Origin: Avena insularis
Lineage: Eukaryota; Streptophyta; Magnoliopsida; Poales; Poaceae
Length of the DNA stretch: 64,000 nucleotides
Direction: 5' to 3'
Assembly (NCBI GenBank): GCA_023614405.1
Contig: CM042697.1
Coordinates: 298,740,954-298,804,953, forward strand
Position numbers and translations under genes: made by a program. This document shows, piece by piece, positions 1 through 12,800 of the stretch. Every line of letters starts with the position of its first letter. The first letter of the stretch is position 1. The notes beneath the pieces were generated by a model. That model was not told the origin of the DNA. It did no database searches and worked only from the letters and a program-made list of their open reading frames with translations.

Positions 1-3000
1 TGCCCAAGTTGATTTGGGGGCATATCTCTTATTAGCTCCACCACCTTTCTTTCACCACCTTATAAATTCCACCATCCAACTAAATATGAGCTTTGCATTT
101 TAATTGAGTTTACCTCTAGCTCATGTGGGTTGGGATGGATCCAATTCTTGTCCACATGCTCTCATCTTAGCATCATGTTGTTTTCACATCATTGATATAT
201 GAGAGCCACATGGCCACCTTTGCATGCCTTGTGAGTGGGACCCTTTCTCCTAGCCCCCATTTGGATTGTTATGGATTTATGCTCATGTGGGAATATTTTT
301 GTGACTAATAATCATCTAGTGGAACATACACACTAGCAAGTCCCAAACATAATCAAAGGTGATCATCTCCATCTATTCCACTTGGAGCTTTCTTTGAAAT
401 TCCTTTGCTTAGGCCTTACTCCACATTTTGGAATGCATAATAATAATGCCATGAAATAATATTGTTTTCACAAGAATCGACATGGCATTAAATATTTTTG
501 CATGGGACATGCAAGTACCACCTTTGGCTTGTCATTTGGTTTTATTTTGCTTCTGGAGTGGAGCATCTCTCCCTATCTCTCTCCCTCCTTTTAGCTTGAT
601 CTTATTTGATCATGCTTAAACCATATCAGCATCTCCATCCACCCATCACCACCTCCCTTTTCTTCTCTCTTTTGGCCATTTCTTGTTTGAGCTTGTTTTG
701 GTCTTGCTTGATCTTGTCAAAGAGAACCACCACATCCCTCTCTATCTCTAAAACCCTAATCTACCATACCCCATCAAACCCTACACCTAATCTCCCCTCT
801 CTCCTAAACCCCACCTTGACCAAACCCTAGATACCACCCTACCCCCTCTCTCTCTCGGCCTCTCTCTATCTCTCACCTAGCTTGGCCCCACCTGGCCACC
901 CTCTCTCCCTGGCCCCACCTAGCTACCCCAACCCTAATGCCAACCCTAGCCCGAGGCTACCACCACCCAACCCGAGCCTACCCTCTCCCTCTCTTCTCTC
1001 CCCCTGCCCCACCACCGAGCCTCCCCTACCTCCTTGGCCTTTCTGCCCCACGCCGCCCCACCCCTGCCCTGCCCCTGCCGACCGAGCACGTGAGGAGAGG
1101 AGGAGAAAAGGTGGCCGAGCCACCTTTTCCATCTACCCCGCTCCCCCACGGCACCACCTCCCTCTCCCGTCCCTATCTACCACCTCACGACTCCCCTCGG
1201 CCTCCCCCAGATCCACCCCCAGGCGCCCTGCCTCCCCTCTCTCTTCTCCACCGCCACCGTCTACACCATCGCCGCCACCGTCGGCCTCCACCACGCCCAG
1301 TCGATCCAGCCGTGCAGCACGTCCGAGGAGAAGCCTGGGAGAACGAGGAGGCTTCTCTGCGTCGACCAGTACCTGTCGCGGAGGAGGAGAAGGACCAGCG
1401 CCGGAGTACGCCGACGAGCCGACGCCAAACCCTAGATCGCCCGGCCTCTGCCTCGACGTCGATCCCCTGCCTCCCAGCCCGATCCACCTACACCGACGCC
1501 CTCCCGGTGAGCTCCTCTCTCTCCTGGACATGGTCCGCCTCTCTGTAACCCCCTAGCCTCGCCGGACTTTGCGTCGAACGGCCTCCGCGCGTCGGAGTGC
1601 ACCGGCGTCTGCACGCTAGCGCTCTGCGTAGAACCCTATCTAGGCCTCGCCCGCTACCCTGACGTCTACCCCGCCCTACCGCAGTGGCTCCTCCTCACAA
1701 GGCGCCGTCAGCGTTTGATCCTCAGCGCCCGCTTTGCCGAACACCGATCTGTCGCGCGGCGCAGAGAAAGAAGATCTACAGTACGGCCGCACTTTTGCTG
1801 ATAACCCCCCTGCTTTTTGCGTGCGTAACCCGCGGTCCAGCCTGGCCCATCTGTCTGTCTCAGTGAAGTTTTGCAGAAAAGCCCCCTGGTTTCTCCGGCC
1901 TTAACCCGCGCTCCAGCTCGGCCCTTTACCGACCCATGCCAGATGCTTGACCCGTGGCCTTGAGCACTGGCCCCCACAGCCGGCCTCTAGGTCTAGCTCA
2001 ACCCGCGGTGGCAGACGCTTTTCTGCGCCGTGTGCTGCTGAGTCAGCGTTGGACCCACCTGTCTGCGTCTGTGGCTATCCTAGAGCTGAGTAACAAAATG
2101 TTTTCCTATATCTGTGTAAATTCAAATCTTTTTCAAATTATTTCAAATTCAAATTTAAATTATAAATCCAATTAATACAAATAATATATGTTTTGAGATC
2201 AGAAAAATATGAGGAATTCAAATATGGCCTCTAAAATATATTTTGAACACTTTAAAATTCCAAGTTGGTTTAATTACAATAAAATGCCCTTTTGACTTAA
2301 TAAATTAATAACTTTTGTTTTATAACTCCAAATTCAACAAATAATATGTCTAAAATGTTTAGCGCGACGAGACCTTTCTGTTTATGCATTACATGGTTGG
2401 AATTAAAGCATGCATCATATAAAAATAATGTGTACAGCAACTAATATGAGGATAAAATGGGGCCCAAACTCAATAAAATGATTTAATCTTGTATCTCACA
2501 CCTCACCATGCCATGCTACATTAATGCCATGCAAATTGTGCATCATTCATCATGGCATGATTGCTTGCTTGATGCATTTAACTCATATGCTTGCGCACCT
2601 TATTTATGTTGGCCCTTGTTTGTTTGGTTCTTCTTCGAATAGACGCTGAGCAGGGGATATATCAAGAGAACCAGGAGCACTACCCAGATCCTTCACTCGC
2701 TTCAACTGAGCTGCCAGGCAAGCACTACCACATGCTTGCATACATATAGTACCTATTGCCTCTATCTTATTCTTGCATCATTGAGTCGCGATTGCATTAA
2801 ACTGAATCCCAAGTATTGCATAGCCTTAACTTTTAAACCCCACCGAAGATGTTCCTCCATCCCATGAGCCATTACTACAGGAGTTGTTTGAGCCATGCGA
2901 GTCGTAGAACAGCATGAGTAGGGTATGTGAGTGTCTGATGGATAACGAGGTACCTATACAACTTAATCTGAGTAGTAATGGGATAACTAATGAAAGTGGC

Positions 3001-4455
3001 ATCGGTGAGCCATATTCGCTATTTGGTTTTTCAGGCTCACTTGTGTCCCGTAGGACCCCGAGTACTTGATTCCTGTTCCTTGAATATTCGCGCTATCCAC
3101 ATCCGGGAGGCTTATGGACCCCCCTGAGCCAGAGCTTGATTCATTCTTATTTCTTGAGGGCCACAAACTAGTTTGAGGTTTTATTTACTATCCTGTACTT
3201 ATGCCATGCTTTACTGCTTTAATTTAAATTGTGCGAGGTAATGCACACTGTACTGTTTAGGAAAGCGGAGTGTTTTCGCGGTGTCGACAAGCCCAGTCAC
3301 ATTTTCGGGTTCCCAGTCGTTCACAGCCATTGGCGCAAACCTTGAGGCCGTCTCGGAGTCAGCTAACTTCGTTGCGGGTAGCTCAATGGGGTGGCCCCCT
3401 GAAATATTTCTGAATCCTGTGATCGCTTTGTCGTGACTGCCTCGTTGGGTTTTGATTTGGTTTTTCCGAGGCATATCGAGTGTGTGTTGCTATTTGTGCA
3501 CCCCTGCAGGGTAAAACTTTCTGAAAGCCGTGTCCGCGGTTATGGACGACTTGGAGCACAGTTTCTCGATCATAGACAAGCATAACTAAAGTACCGCTTT
3601 TAATTTGACTAGACTAGGTACCTGACTAGTAAATAGTGCAACACTCACGGAATGGATATTAAAACTGCCAACGGAGGGGGGGTTGTTCGTCCGCTTCCTC
3701 GTCGGTAAGCGAGGAGGAGGATGGATCTGTGGATATTACCGTTTTAACTGTTATAACTGTTGTTATTAATTCACGGACATCCGTCTATCTATGGTTAGGC
3801 GGATGGTTAGCGAGTATCTATAGAATTGCTAGGGTTTATCTTTTGCTGCAATTGTGTCACCCCAGGTTGTGTCCCCTTTAGAGGCATAAAGACTTGCTGA
3901 GTACCCCTAGGGTCTCACACGATAAATTATTGGTTCAGATGAACAGGTACACTCGCAAGATGGATACTGGGTGGAAGAGACGGACGATGTGGGCAACGAT
4001 CATTCGGTGTAGAGATTCCAGGAACGGGGATCCGTGAGATCTGTATGGATGTGCTTATTTATGGGGCATCTTATGCCGATTTGCTTCTTATCCGTACTCG
4101 GATTTTGTCTTCCGCTTCCGCTTGATACTCTGATGTTTGATGTATGAGGAGATATCCTAAACTATTATATCTATCTAGGATATTTGGATCTTGCCGTATG
4201 GCGTTGCTATATTTCCTTTCTTTTTAGATGGAATGGCTCTGATGTACTATTGTATGGTGGCTTGCATACATACTCATTTGTGTATGTAGTTGATCCCTTC
4301 GCCTGCCGACACGCCTGTTCTTCTCCCGATGTTTGGAAATGGTTGGGACGGCCAAAGGTCTACCTGTGAGTGGCATTTGGGCCCCACCGCACTATTTCAA
4401 CCATTTCATTCATCCAGGCTTGTAACTAGGAGCGTAATTCACCGAGGTAGTTACA
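1..4455 (+). repeat. G1 5' LTR (truncated by window start)
   Basis: The sequence matches the 3' LTR copy from 10382 onward almost base for base and ends in GTTACA immediately before the primer-binding site. It holds an AT-rich first part, a GC- and CpG-rich stretch at about 840-2090, an AT-rich part, and then a moderate-GC part. The proline- and arginine-rich open frames in the GC-rich stretch occur on both strands and are compositional. No host gene is supported. Confidence 0.92.
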
Positions 4456-4457
4456 AT

Positions 4458-4470
4458 TGGTATCAGAGCC
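4458..4470 (+). other. G1 primer-binding site (initiator Met tRNA)
   Basis: TGGTATCAGAGCC lies two bases after the LTR end. It is the usual plant retrotransposon sequence complementary to the 3' end of initiator methionine tRNA and would prime minus-strand DNA synthesis. Confidence 0.93.
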
Positions 4471-5335
4471 ATCCCGCCCTTCAGGGTCTCAGCCAAATGG
4501 TCGTTGTCTGTCTAGCAAATATTTTTGGTAGTTATGTATACTAGGGAAAAACAAAACGTGAGAGTAGGACTGCTTCCACTTTTCTTCTTACCCACCCACC
4601 CACCCTTTTCTGGTAAGGAAGTGTAACGTTTTCAATCCTCTTCTTAAATTCAAACTAGGATTCACGTGTTCTGGGTTTCTGTAGTACCATAGGTTGTGTA
4701 TCTCTGTGTGTGTGTGTGTGTGTAATTCCTTGTCTATCTGTTGCATCCAAGTTGTTATCTTATCGGCCTTTTGGTTATCAACTGTTGGTACATTCCATAC
4801 CGACAGGCTTTTGCAAACCGACGCGATCTATCTGATTCGTTGTATACCGACGCGATCTGTCTTACTCTTTGTTATCCGACGTTATCTTGTTTGTGGTGTT
4901 CGTTTCCGTAGTTGCTAATCTTTAGGATCATCGTGAGAAGAAGGTGTTGGGATAGGTGTTTTACTTATTCATGTGCGGAGTAATGGTTTGAGTGCGGGAT
5001 GGAGTCGCGACCATACCACTACTTTTATCATTGCTCTTGTATATTGAGTTGGTAGAGTCACTAATCTTGATTCGTTAAGTGATTTTGCGCATCTATTGGT
5101 ATTTTAATGCCGAAATTTGTGGAAAATTTTTTCTTTGATATATTTGTGTACCACACTCCTTTTCAGTCGTGTGCGATATGCTTAATATCTTCTAGGTGCT
5201 TTGAACTTCGTTGATATTTTAATATCATCTTAGTAAATTGTATCCTTTAATCTTGATTAATTCCATCTTGGTACTATTTTGGATTATTATTATTCTCCAT
5301 CATAGTACTGACTTGTGTTTTATATCAATCACAGG
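4471..5335 (+). other. G1 untranslated leader
   Basis: This 865-base stretch between primer site and gag start has no convincing gene. It contains a short TG microsatellite near 4704-4722, CCCA repeats near 4590, and a 13-base direct repeat ACCGACGCGATCT at 4817 and 4846. Unlike G2, no open frame upstream of gag is recognisable here. Confidence 0.7.
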
Positions 5336-6480
5336 ATGGCACCACCACGCCGTTCTGAGGAGGACATACAACCTGAACTGGGGGCAGCATTGTCAAGCAT
5401 CGCCAATGCCTTGGCAGCAATGCAGCAGAACCAGCAGCGTTTCGAGGAAAGTGTCAGGAGGAATGAGTTTGTTCCGCTACCTCCACCTCCCAAGCGAGGA
5501 GACATCAAAAGCTTCCTGAAGTTCAACCCACGCCAGTTTGATGTTTCTGATCAACCACTTGATGCTGCTGATTGGTTGCGTGAGATGTAAGGCTACTGGT
5601 GACTGCTGATGTTCCTGAGCAAGAATGGGTAAAGTGTGCTACTCACCTTCTGAAGGGAGACGCAGCTCTCTGGTGGGAGAATTACCTGAAGGCAAACTGC
5701 ACTGGTTTTCAGCCTACTTGGGGACAGTTCACTGGAGCTTTCAAAGAGTAGTATCTGTCAGAAATTGTCATGGAGAGGATGAAGGAAGTGTTTCTCAACC
5801 TCAAGCAGGGCAATGATAATGTCAACACCTACATCAGGAACTTCATGAACCTGTCCCGTTATGGTGGCGATGAGATCTCTGATGACAAGAAGAAGCAAAA
5901 GAGGTTCTGGCAAGGGCTCAATGCATCGATTAAGTATGCAATCACACATGCAAGGCCGGCCTCTTTTCTGGAACTTCAGCATACAGCTCTGCAGGAAGAA
6001 GCAAGTAGGCAAGTGTTTGAGGAGTCAAAGAAACACAGTCGTGATGTAGCAAGCTCTTCAGCTATGTCAGCTCCTTCTAAGCGTCGTGTTTGGGTTCCTA
6101 ACACCCCACCGTCGCTCCCGGCTCCACCAAGACATTCAAGCTTCGCGGCAAGGCCACCAAACTTCCTCACTGCGGCTCCCAGGGGCTACAACCACCACTA
6201 CCCTGGAGCGCCTGGCGGAGTCCCTGGCTACGTTGCTCCACGCCCACCTGGTGCTTGTTACACGTGTGTAAACTCTGGGCATCAAAGCTGGAACTGTCCA
6301 ATGAAGAACAAGGCTCTTCCTCCACCACCTCCAAGATCTGCGGCAAGCTCTCCTTTGGTTCATGCACCACCACCTCGGGCTCTCAACATCAACACCAAGC
6401 CCGGGTCTACTGTTGCTCGTGCCAACTGTGTCAACACCGCTCAAGCTGAGCATGCACCTGGAGTTGTGATGGGTATGCTT
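5336..6480 (+). pseudogene. G1 gag (capsid and nucleocapsid), frameshifted
   Basis: Gag would form the cytoplasmic virus-like particle in which reverse transcription occurs. The ATG at 5336 begins MAPPRRSEED and follows an in-frame stretch without a better start. A glutamine-rich N-terminal helix precedes the gag core. The frame meets a stop at 5588-5590. The core continues in another frame from about 5599, with a second in-frame stop TAG at 5749-5751, and then runs open. A CCHC zinc knuckle (CYTC, GH, NC; C-x2-C-x4-H-x4-C) lies at 6256-6297 after a proline-rich linker, as expected for nucleocapsid. Gag is therefore recognisable but broken. Confidence 0.9.
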
Positions 6481-7839
6481 CCCGTTAACTCAGTCCCTGC
6501 ACGAGTTTTGTTTGATTCTGGGGCATCGCATTCTTTTGTTTCTCACAAGTTTGCAGATGAGAATGGGTTAGCTATGGATCCTCTCCTTAAGCGGTTAATG
6601 GTCCTTTCTCCTGGAGCAACAATGGCAGCTTCTAAAATCAGCCATGGCAATCAAATTGAGATTGGTGGCTCTTCGTTCTCGGCTTCCTTAATCATTCTGG
6701 GCAATTCTGACATTGATGTCATCTTGGGCATGGATTGGTTGACAGCAAATGCAGCTGTGATTGATTGTGCTGAACGCTCGGTTTCTCTGAAGATTCCTGA
6801 AGGCCATATAGTCTATTCTCCAAGTCAGATTCCTGCTATCCAGCTTTTCTCTTTGGCGACTCTGAATGTTGATGCTATGGAAGCTATTCAGAGTGTTCCG
6901 GTGGTCTGTGAGTTCCCAGATGTCTTTCCTGAAGAGTTGCCAGGTATGCCTCCGGATCGTGAGGTTGAGTTTGTTATTGAGCTTGAACCTGGTACCGCTC
7001 CTATCTCCAAGCGGCCTTATAAGATGGGTCCTGCTGAGTTGGCTGAACTCAAACGTCAGCTTGATGAACAAGAGAAGTTGGGTTTCATTCAGCATAGTAC
7101 TTCTTCTTGGGGTAGCCCAACTCTCTTTGTGAAGAAGCGAGACCAGACTGATAGACTTTGTGTTGACTATCGGGCTCTCAATGCTAAAACCATCAAGAAT
7201 AAATATCCCCTCCCGCGGATTAATGATCTCTTTGATCAGCTAGCTGGAGCTGTGGTGTTCTCTAAGCTTGACTTGAGAAGTGGTTATCACCAAATCAAGA
7301 TTCGCAGGGAAGATGTTCCTAAGACAGCTTTCACCACCCGTTATGGCCTGTATGAGTACACGGTCATGTCTTTCGGTCTCACCAACGCACCTGCAACCTT
7401 CTCGAGGCTCATGAACTCGGTTTTCATGGAGTATCTTGACAAGTTCGTTGTGGTCTATCTGGATGACATCCTCGTCTATTCTAAGTCACAAGAAGAGCAT
7501 GAAGAACACCTTCGGTGTGTCCTAAACAAGCTTCGAGAGAACCGCTTGTATGCAAAGTTCTCCAAGTGTGAGTTTTGGCTGCCTCAAGTAACCTATCTTG
7601 GTCATGTCATCTCTGCCAAGGGCATTGCAGTCAACCTGGAAACTGTGAAGACAATTGTTGAATGGCTTCCTCCTGTTAATGTCAAAGAAGTGCGGAGTTT
7701 CGTTGGTTTGGCTAGTTATTGCCGTTGCTTCGTTCAGAACTTTTCGAAGATAGCGAAGCCTCTTACCGATCTCCTCAAGAAAGGCAAGAAATATCTTTGG
7801 ACTCCTGCATGTCAAGCAAGCTTTGAGACTCTCAAATAG
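6481..7839 (+). pseudogene. G1 protease and reverse transcriptase
   Basis: This continues the frame of the gag zinc knuckle. An aspartic protease active site FDSGASHSF is encoded around 6511-6537. The retropepsin fold continues through VILGMDWL near 6718. The reverse transcriptase follows, with the [13 protein letters not shown] motif and the catalytic box YLDD at 7456-7467. The connection region ends at a TAG stop (7837-7839) where family members read through, and the same frame stays open beyond it. The catalytic residues are intact, so damage is limited to the nonsense codon and the upstream gag lesions. Confidence 0.92.
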
Positions 7840-8400
7840 AAGCTCACTTCCACACCAGTCTTGGTTCCTCCGGATACATCCAAGCCATTCCAGATATTCT
7901 GTGATGCCTCTTTGCAAGGATTGGGTGCGGTCCTTATGCAAGAAAAACAAGTTGTTGCTTATGCCTCTCGACAGTTGAAGACGCATGAGATCAACTATCC
8001 TACACATGACCTCGAGCTCGCGGCAGTTGTCTTTGCTTTGAAAGTATGGAGGCACTACTTGCTTGGTAACCGTTGTGAGATCTTTTCTGATCACAAGAGT
8101 CTGAAGTATATCTTTACTCAGCCTGATCTCAACCTTCGGCAAAGGAGATGGATTGAAGCAATCAATGACTTCGACTTGACCATCAACTACACTCCGGGCA
8201 AAGCTAATGTTATGGCAGATGATCTTAGCCGCAAAGCTTATGTCAACAACCTCATGATGGAAGAACAACAGCCTCTCTTGTGCGAGGAATTCCGTCAGCT
8301 CAACCTTGGAATTGTGGAACAAGGGTATCTCCTGAACCTTCTAGCAACCCCTCTCTTGGAAGAAAAGGTTCGCTCTTCTCAGCTTGGGGATCCGCACACC
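7840..8400 (+). pseudogene. G1 RNase H
   Basis: This is the RNase H domain that removes the RNA template during reverse transcription. The start [10 protein letters not shown] contains the first catalytic Asp. [14 protein letters not shown] holds the catalytic Glu, and [11 protein letters not shown] the next Asp. It reads in the same frame as the RT after the stop at 7837. A frameshift at about 8390-8405 separates it from the integrase, whose frame begins to match near there. Confidence 0.9.
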
Positions 8401-9791
8401 AAAAGATCATCGCCAGGATTCCGCTTCCAAAGTATGAGTCCTTCCATGTCGATGATCAAGGCACGCTTTTCTTTGAACACCGGATGTTTGTTCCGAACTA
8501 CCCGGGTTTGAGAGAGCAAGTTCTCAAGGAGGCGCATGATTCTGTTCTTTCTATCCACCCTGGCAGCACAAAGATGTACATGGACTTGAAAACACAATAT
8601 TGGTGGCCTGGTTTGAAAAGGTATTGTGCCAAGTATGTCTCAGAGTGTGATGTCTGCCGCAGAGTGAAAGCTGTCCATCAAAAACCTTCCCGTCTTCTAC
8701 AACCATTGAAACCCCCGGAATGGAAATGGGAGAAAGTAGAGATGGACTTCATCACTGGTTTTCCGAGGTCGCAGAAGGGCAACAATGCAATCTTTGTTGT
8801 CATTGACAGGCTTTCTAAAGTGGCTCACTTCTTCCCCGTCAAGGAAACCATTTCTGCAATTCAGTTGGCTGAGCTCTATATCAACAGAATTGTCTCTCTG
8901 TATGGGGTTCCTCTCGAGATCAGTTCAGACCGTGGAAGCATCTTCACTTCCAAGTTCTGGGAAAGTTTCCAAAATGCTTTGGGAACAAAGTTGAACTTCA
9001 GCACAGCTTACCACCCTCAGTCGCAAGGACAAGTTGAAAGGATCAATCAGATTCTGGAGGATATGCTTCGTGCTTGCGTCATCTCTTTTGGCATGAAGTG
9101 GGAAGAATGTCTTCCTTATGCTGAGTTCTCTTACAACAACAGCTTCCAGAAAAGTCTAAAGATGGCACCATTTGAGGCTCTCTATGGTCGCAAATGCAGA
9201 ACTCCGATTGGTTGGTGGTGCGGTGAAAGGATTTTGTTTGGCCCTGACATTGTGACTCAAGCGGAGGAGAAAGTTCATATCATTCTTGAAAATCTGAGGA
9301 TTGCTCAAAGTCGCCAGAAGAGCAATTATGACAGGAAGCACACGGACATGGAGTATGTCCCTGGTGATCTCGTTTACCTTCGTGTCACTCCCATGAGGGG
9401 CACGCACCATTTTGGTATCAAAGGAAAGCTGGCTCCTAGATACATCGGTCCCTTCAAAGTTCGTGGAAGAAGAGGATAAGTTGCTTATGCTCTTGAGCTC
9501 CCGGAAAAACTCAAAGTCCATGATGTTTTCCACATCTCTCAACTCAAGAAGTGCTTCAAGGATCCCGGCAGGACCGTGGACCATGAGCTTATCAATCTCC
9601 AAGAAGACCTGTCTTATCAAGAACACCCCACAAAAATCCTTGAAGTCGCAGAAAGAAGGACTCGCAACAAGTCCATCAAGTTCTGCAAGGTGCAGTGGTC
9701 GCACCATTCCGTTGATGAAGCCACTTGGGAACGTGAAGATGAGCTCCGTGCCAAGTATCCTACCCTCTTTGTGTCTTCTTCTTCTTCCTAG
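8401..9791 (+). pseudogene. G1 integrase with chromodomain-like tail
   Basis: Integrase would insert the cDNA into the host genome. The N-terminal HHCC zinc-binding domain is visible (HPGSTK, then CDVCRR near 8648). The core carries the first Asp in MDFITGFP, the second in SSDRGSIF and the Glu in GQVERINQ. The GPFKV region of the C-terminal domain is followed by a stop TAA at 9477-9479, where the frame continues unchanged. The tail ends in a chromodomain-like stretch (CKVQWSHHSVDEATWE) and stops at 9789-9791. Chromodomain tails bind histone marks and steer insertion to heterochromatin in chromoviruses; that role is family knowledge, not shown here. Confidence 0.92.
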
Positions 9792-9815
9792 AATCTCGAG
9801 GCGAGATTCCTGTTT

Positions 9816-9827
9816 AGTGGGGGAGAG
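9816..9827 (+). other. G1 polypurine tract
   Basis: AGTGGGGGAGAG lies one base before the 3' LTR start TGTAGC. It is the expected purine-rich primer for plus-strand synthesis. Confidence 0.9.
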
Positions 9828-9828
9828 T

Positions 9829-12800
9829 TGTAGCATCCCAATTGTCTAACAATTGTAATGCTACTTGGTCTAGTAATATAATGGCTACTTCAACTATATA
9901 ATTGTTGCATCATCCTTATATCATGCTCATGTCATCATGCCACCTTGCATTTGAGCATCATATAAAACCCTTTTGATTTGGTTCTTATCTCATCTGCATT
10001 GTTAATTGTATTTGCCTCTTGATATTGTATTTGGTTCTTGATATATTGTTTAATGCCCAAGTTGAGTTGGGGGCATATCTCTTATTAGCTCCACCACCTT
10101 TCTTTCACCACCTTATAAATTCCACCATCCAACTAAATATGAGCTTTGCATTTTAATTGAGTTTACCTCTAGCTCATGTGGGTTAATGCTACTTGGTCTA
10201 GTAATATAATGGCTACTTCAACTATATAATTGTTGCATCATCATTATATCATGCTCATGTCATCATGCCACCTTGCATTTGAGCATCATATAAAATCCTT
10301 TTGATTTGGTTCTTATCTCATCTGCATTGTTAATTGTATTTGCCTCTTGATATTGTATTTGGTTCTTGATATATTGTTTAATGCCCAAGTTGAGTTGGGG
10401 GCATATCTCTTATTAGCTCCACCACCTTTCTTTCACCACCTTATAAATTCCACCATCCAACTAAATATGAGCTTTGCATTTTAATTAAGTTTACCTCTAG
10501 CTCATGTGGGTTGGGATGGATCCAATTCTTGTCCACATGCTCTCATCTTAGCATCATGTTGTTTTCACATCATTGATATATGAGAGCCACATGGCCACCT
10601 TTGCATGCCTTGTGAGTGGGACCCTTTCTCCTAGCTCCCATTTGGATTGTTATGGATTTATGCTCATGTGGGAATATTTTTGTGACTAATAATCATCTAG
10701 TGGAACATACACACTAGCAAGTCCCAAACATAATCAAAGGTGATCATCTCCATCTATTCCACTTGGAGCTTTCTTTGAAATTCCTTTGCTTAGGCCTTAC
10801 TCCACATTTTGGAATGCATAATAATAATGCCATGAAATAATATTGTTTTCACAAGAATCGACATGGCATTAAATATTTTTGCATGGGCCATGCAAGTACC
10901 ACCTTTGGCTTGTCATTTGGTTTTATTTTGCTTCTGGAGTGGAGCATCTCTCCCTATCTCTCTCCCTCCTTTTAGCTTGATCTTATTTGATCATGCTTAA
11001 ACCATATCATCATCTCCATCCACCCATCACCACCTCCCTTTTCTTCTCTCTTTTGGCCATTTCTTGTTTGAGCTTGTTTTGGTCTTGCTTGATCTTGTCA
11101 AAGAGAACCACCATATCCCTCTCTATCTCTAAAACCCTAATCTACCATACCCCATCAAACCCTACACCTAATCTCCCCTCTCTCCTAAACCCCACCATGA
11201 CCAAACCCTAGATACCACCCTACCCCCTCTCTCTCGGCCTCTCTCTATCTCTCACCTAGCTTGGCCCCACATGGCCACCCTCTCTCCCTGGCCCCACCTA
11301 GCTACCCCAACCCTAATGCCAACCCTAGCCCGAGGCTACCACCACCCAACCCGAGCCTACCATCTCCCTCTCTTCTCTCCTCCCTGCCCCCTGCCCTGCC
11401 TCCCACCTGCCAGCCCCCCGCCTGCCCCTGCCGACCGAGCACGTGAGGAGAGGAGGAGAAAATGTGGACGAGCCACCTTTTCAATCTACCCCGCTCCCCC
11501 ACGGCACCACCTCCCTCTCCCGTCCCTATCTACCACCTCACGACTCCCCTCGGCCTCCCCCAGATCCACCCCAGCGCCTGCCTCCCTCTCTCTTCTCCAC
11601 CACCACGTCACACCATCGCCGCCACTGTCGGCCTCCACCACCTTGATCCAGCCAGCCGTGCAGCACGTCCGAGGAGAAGCCTGGGAGAACGAGGAGGCTT
11701 CTCTGCGTCGACCAGTACCTGTCGCGGAGGAGGAGAAGGACCAGCGCCGGAGTACGCCGATGAGCCAACGCCAAACCCTAGATCGCCCGGCCTCTGCCTC
11801 GACATCGATCCCCTGCCTCCCAGCCCGATCCACCTACACCGATGCCCTCCCGGTGAGCTCCTCTCTCTCCTGGACATGGTCAGCCTCTCTGTAACCCCCT
11901 AGCCTCGCCGGACTTTGCGTCGAACGGCCTCCGCGCGTCGGAGTGCACCGGCGTCTGCATGCTAGCGCTCTGCGTAGAACCCTATCTAGGCCTCGCCCGC
12001 TACCCTGACGTCTACCCCGCCCTACCGCAGTGGCTCCGCCTCACAAGGCCGCTGCTCGATGATCTCAGCGCCTGGCTCTGCGAACACCGATCTGCATGGC
12101 AGAGAAAGAAGATCTACAGTACGGCCGCACTTTTGCTGATAACCCCCCTGCTTTTTGCGTGCGTAACCCGCGGTCCAGCCTGGCCCATCTGTCTGTCTCA
12201 GTGAAGTTTTGCAGAAAAGCCCCCTGGTTTCTCCGGCCTTAACCCGCGCTCCAGCTCGGCCCTTTGACAGCTGCGCCTGTTCACGACCAGGCCCATGAGC
12301 ACTCAGCCCCACTGTCGGCCTCTAGGTCTAGCTCAACCCGCGGTGGCGCTTCAGGTGCAGTCAGCTGAGTCAGCGTTGGACCCACTGTCTGCGTCTGTGG
12401 CTAGCCTAGAGCTGAGTAACAAAATGTTTTCTCAGATTCTGTAAATTCAAATCTTTTTCAAATTATTTCAAATTCAAATTTAATTCTTTTAATATAACTT
12501 TTAAATTATAAATCCAATTAATACAAATAATATATGTTTTGAGATCAGAAAAATATGAGGAATTCAAATATGGCCTCTAAAATATATTTTGAACACTTTA
12601 AAATTCCAAGTTGGTTTAATTACAATAAAATGCCCTTCTGACTTAATAAATTAATAACTTTTGTTTTATAACTCCAAATTCAACAAATAATATGTCTAAA
12701 ATGTTTAGATCGACGAGACCTTTCTGTTTATGCATTCCATGGTTGGAATTAAAGCATGCATCATATAAAAATAATGTGTACAGCAACTAATATGAGGATA

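Noticed and set aside
882..1556. Long Pro/Arg/Ser-rich open frames on both strands in the G1 LTR
   Set aside because: They lie within an LTR, overlap each other in several frames, and show only composition bias from GC-rich sequence. The 3' LTR copy breaks them differently.
4458..4470. tRNA gene remnant
   Set aside because: The match to initiator tRNA is only the 13-base primer site. No cloverleaf is visible.
7522..8322. 266-residue minus-strand frame
   Set aside because: It is the antisense shadow of the G1 RT and RNase H region, which has conserved motifs on the plus strand.
9156..9836. 226-residue minus-strand frame
   Set aside because: It is the shadow of the G1 integrase and chromodomain region.
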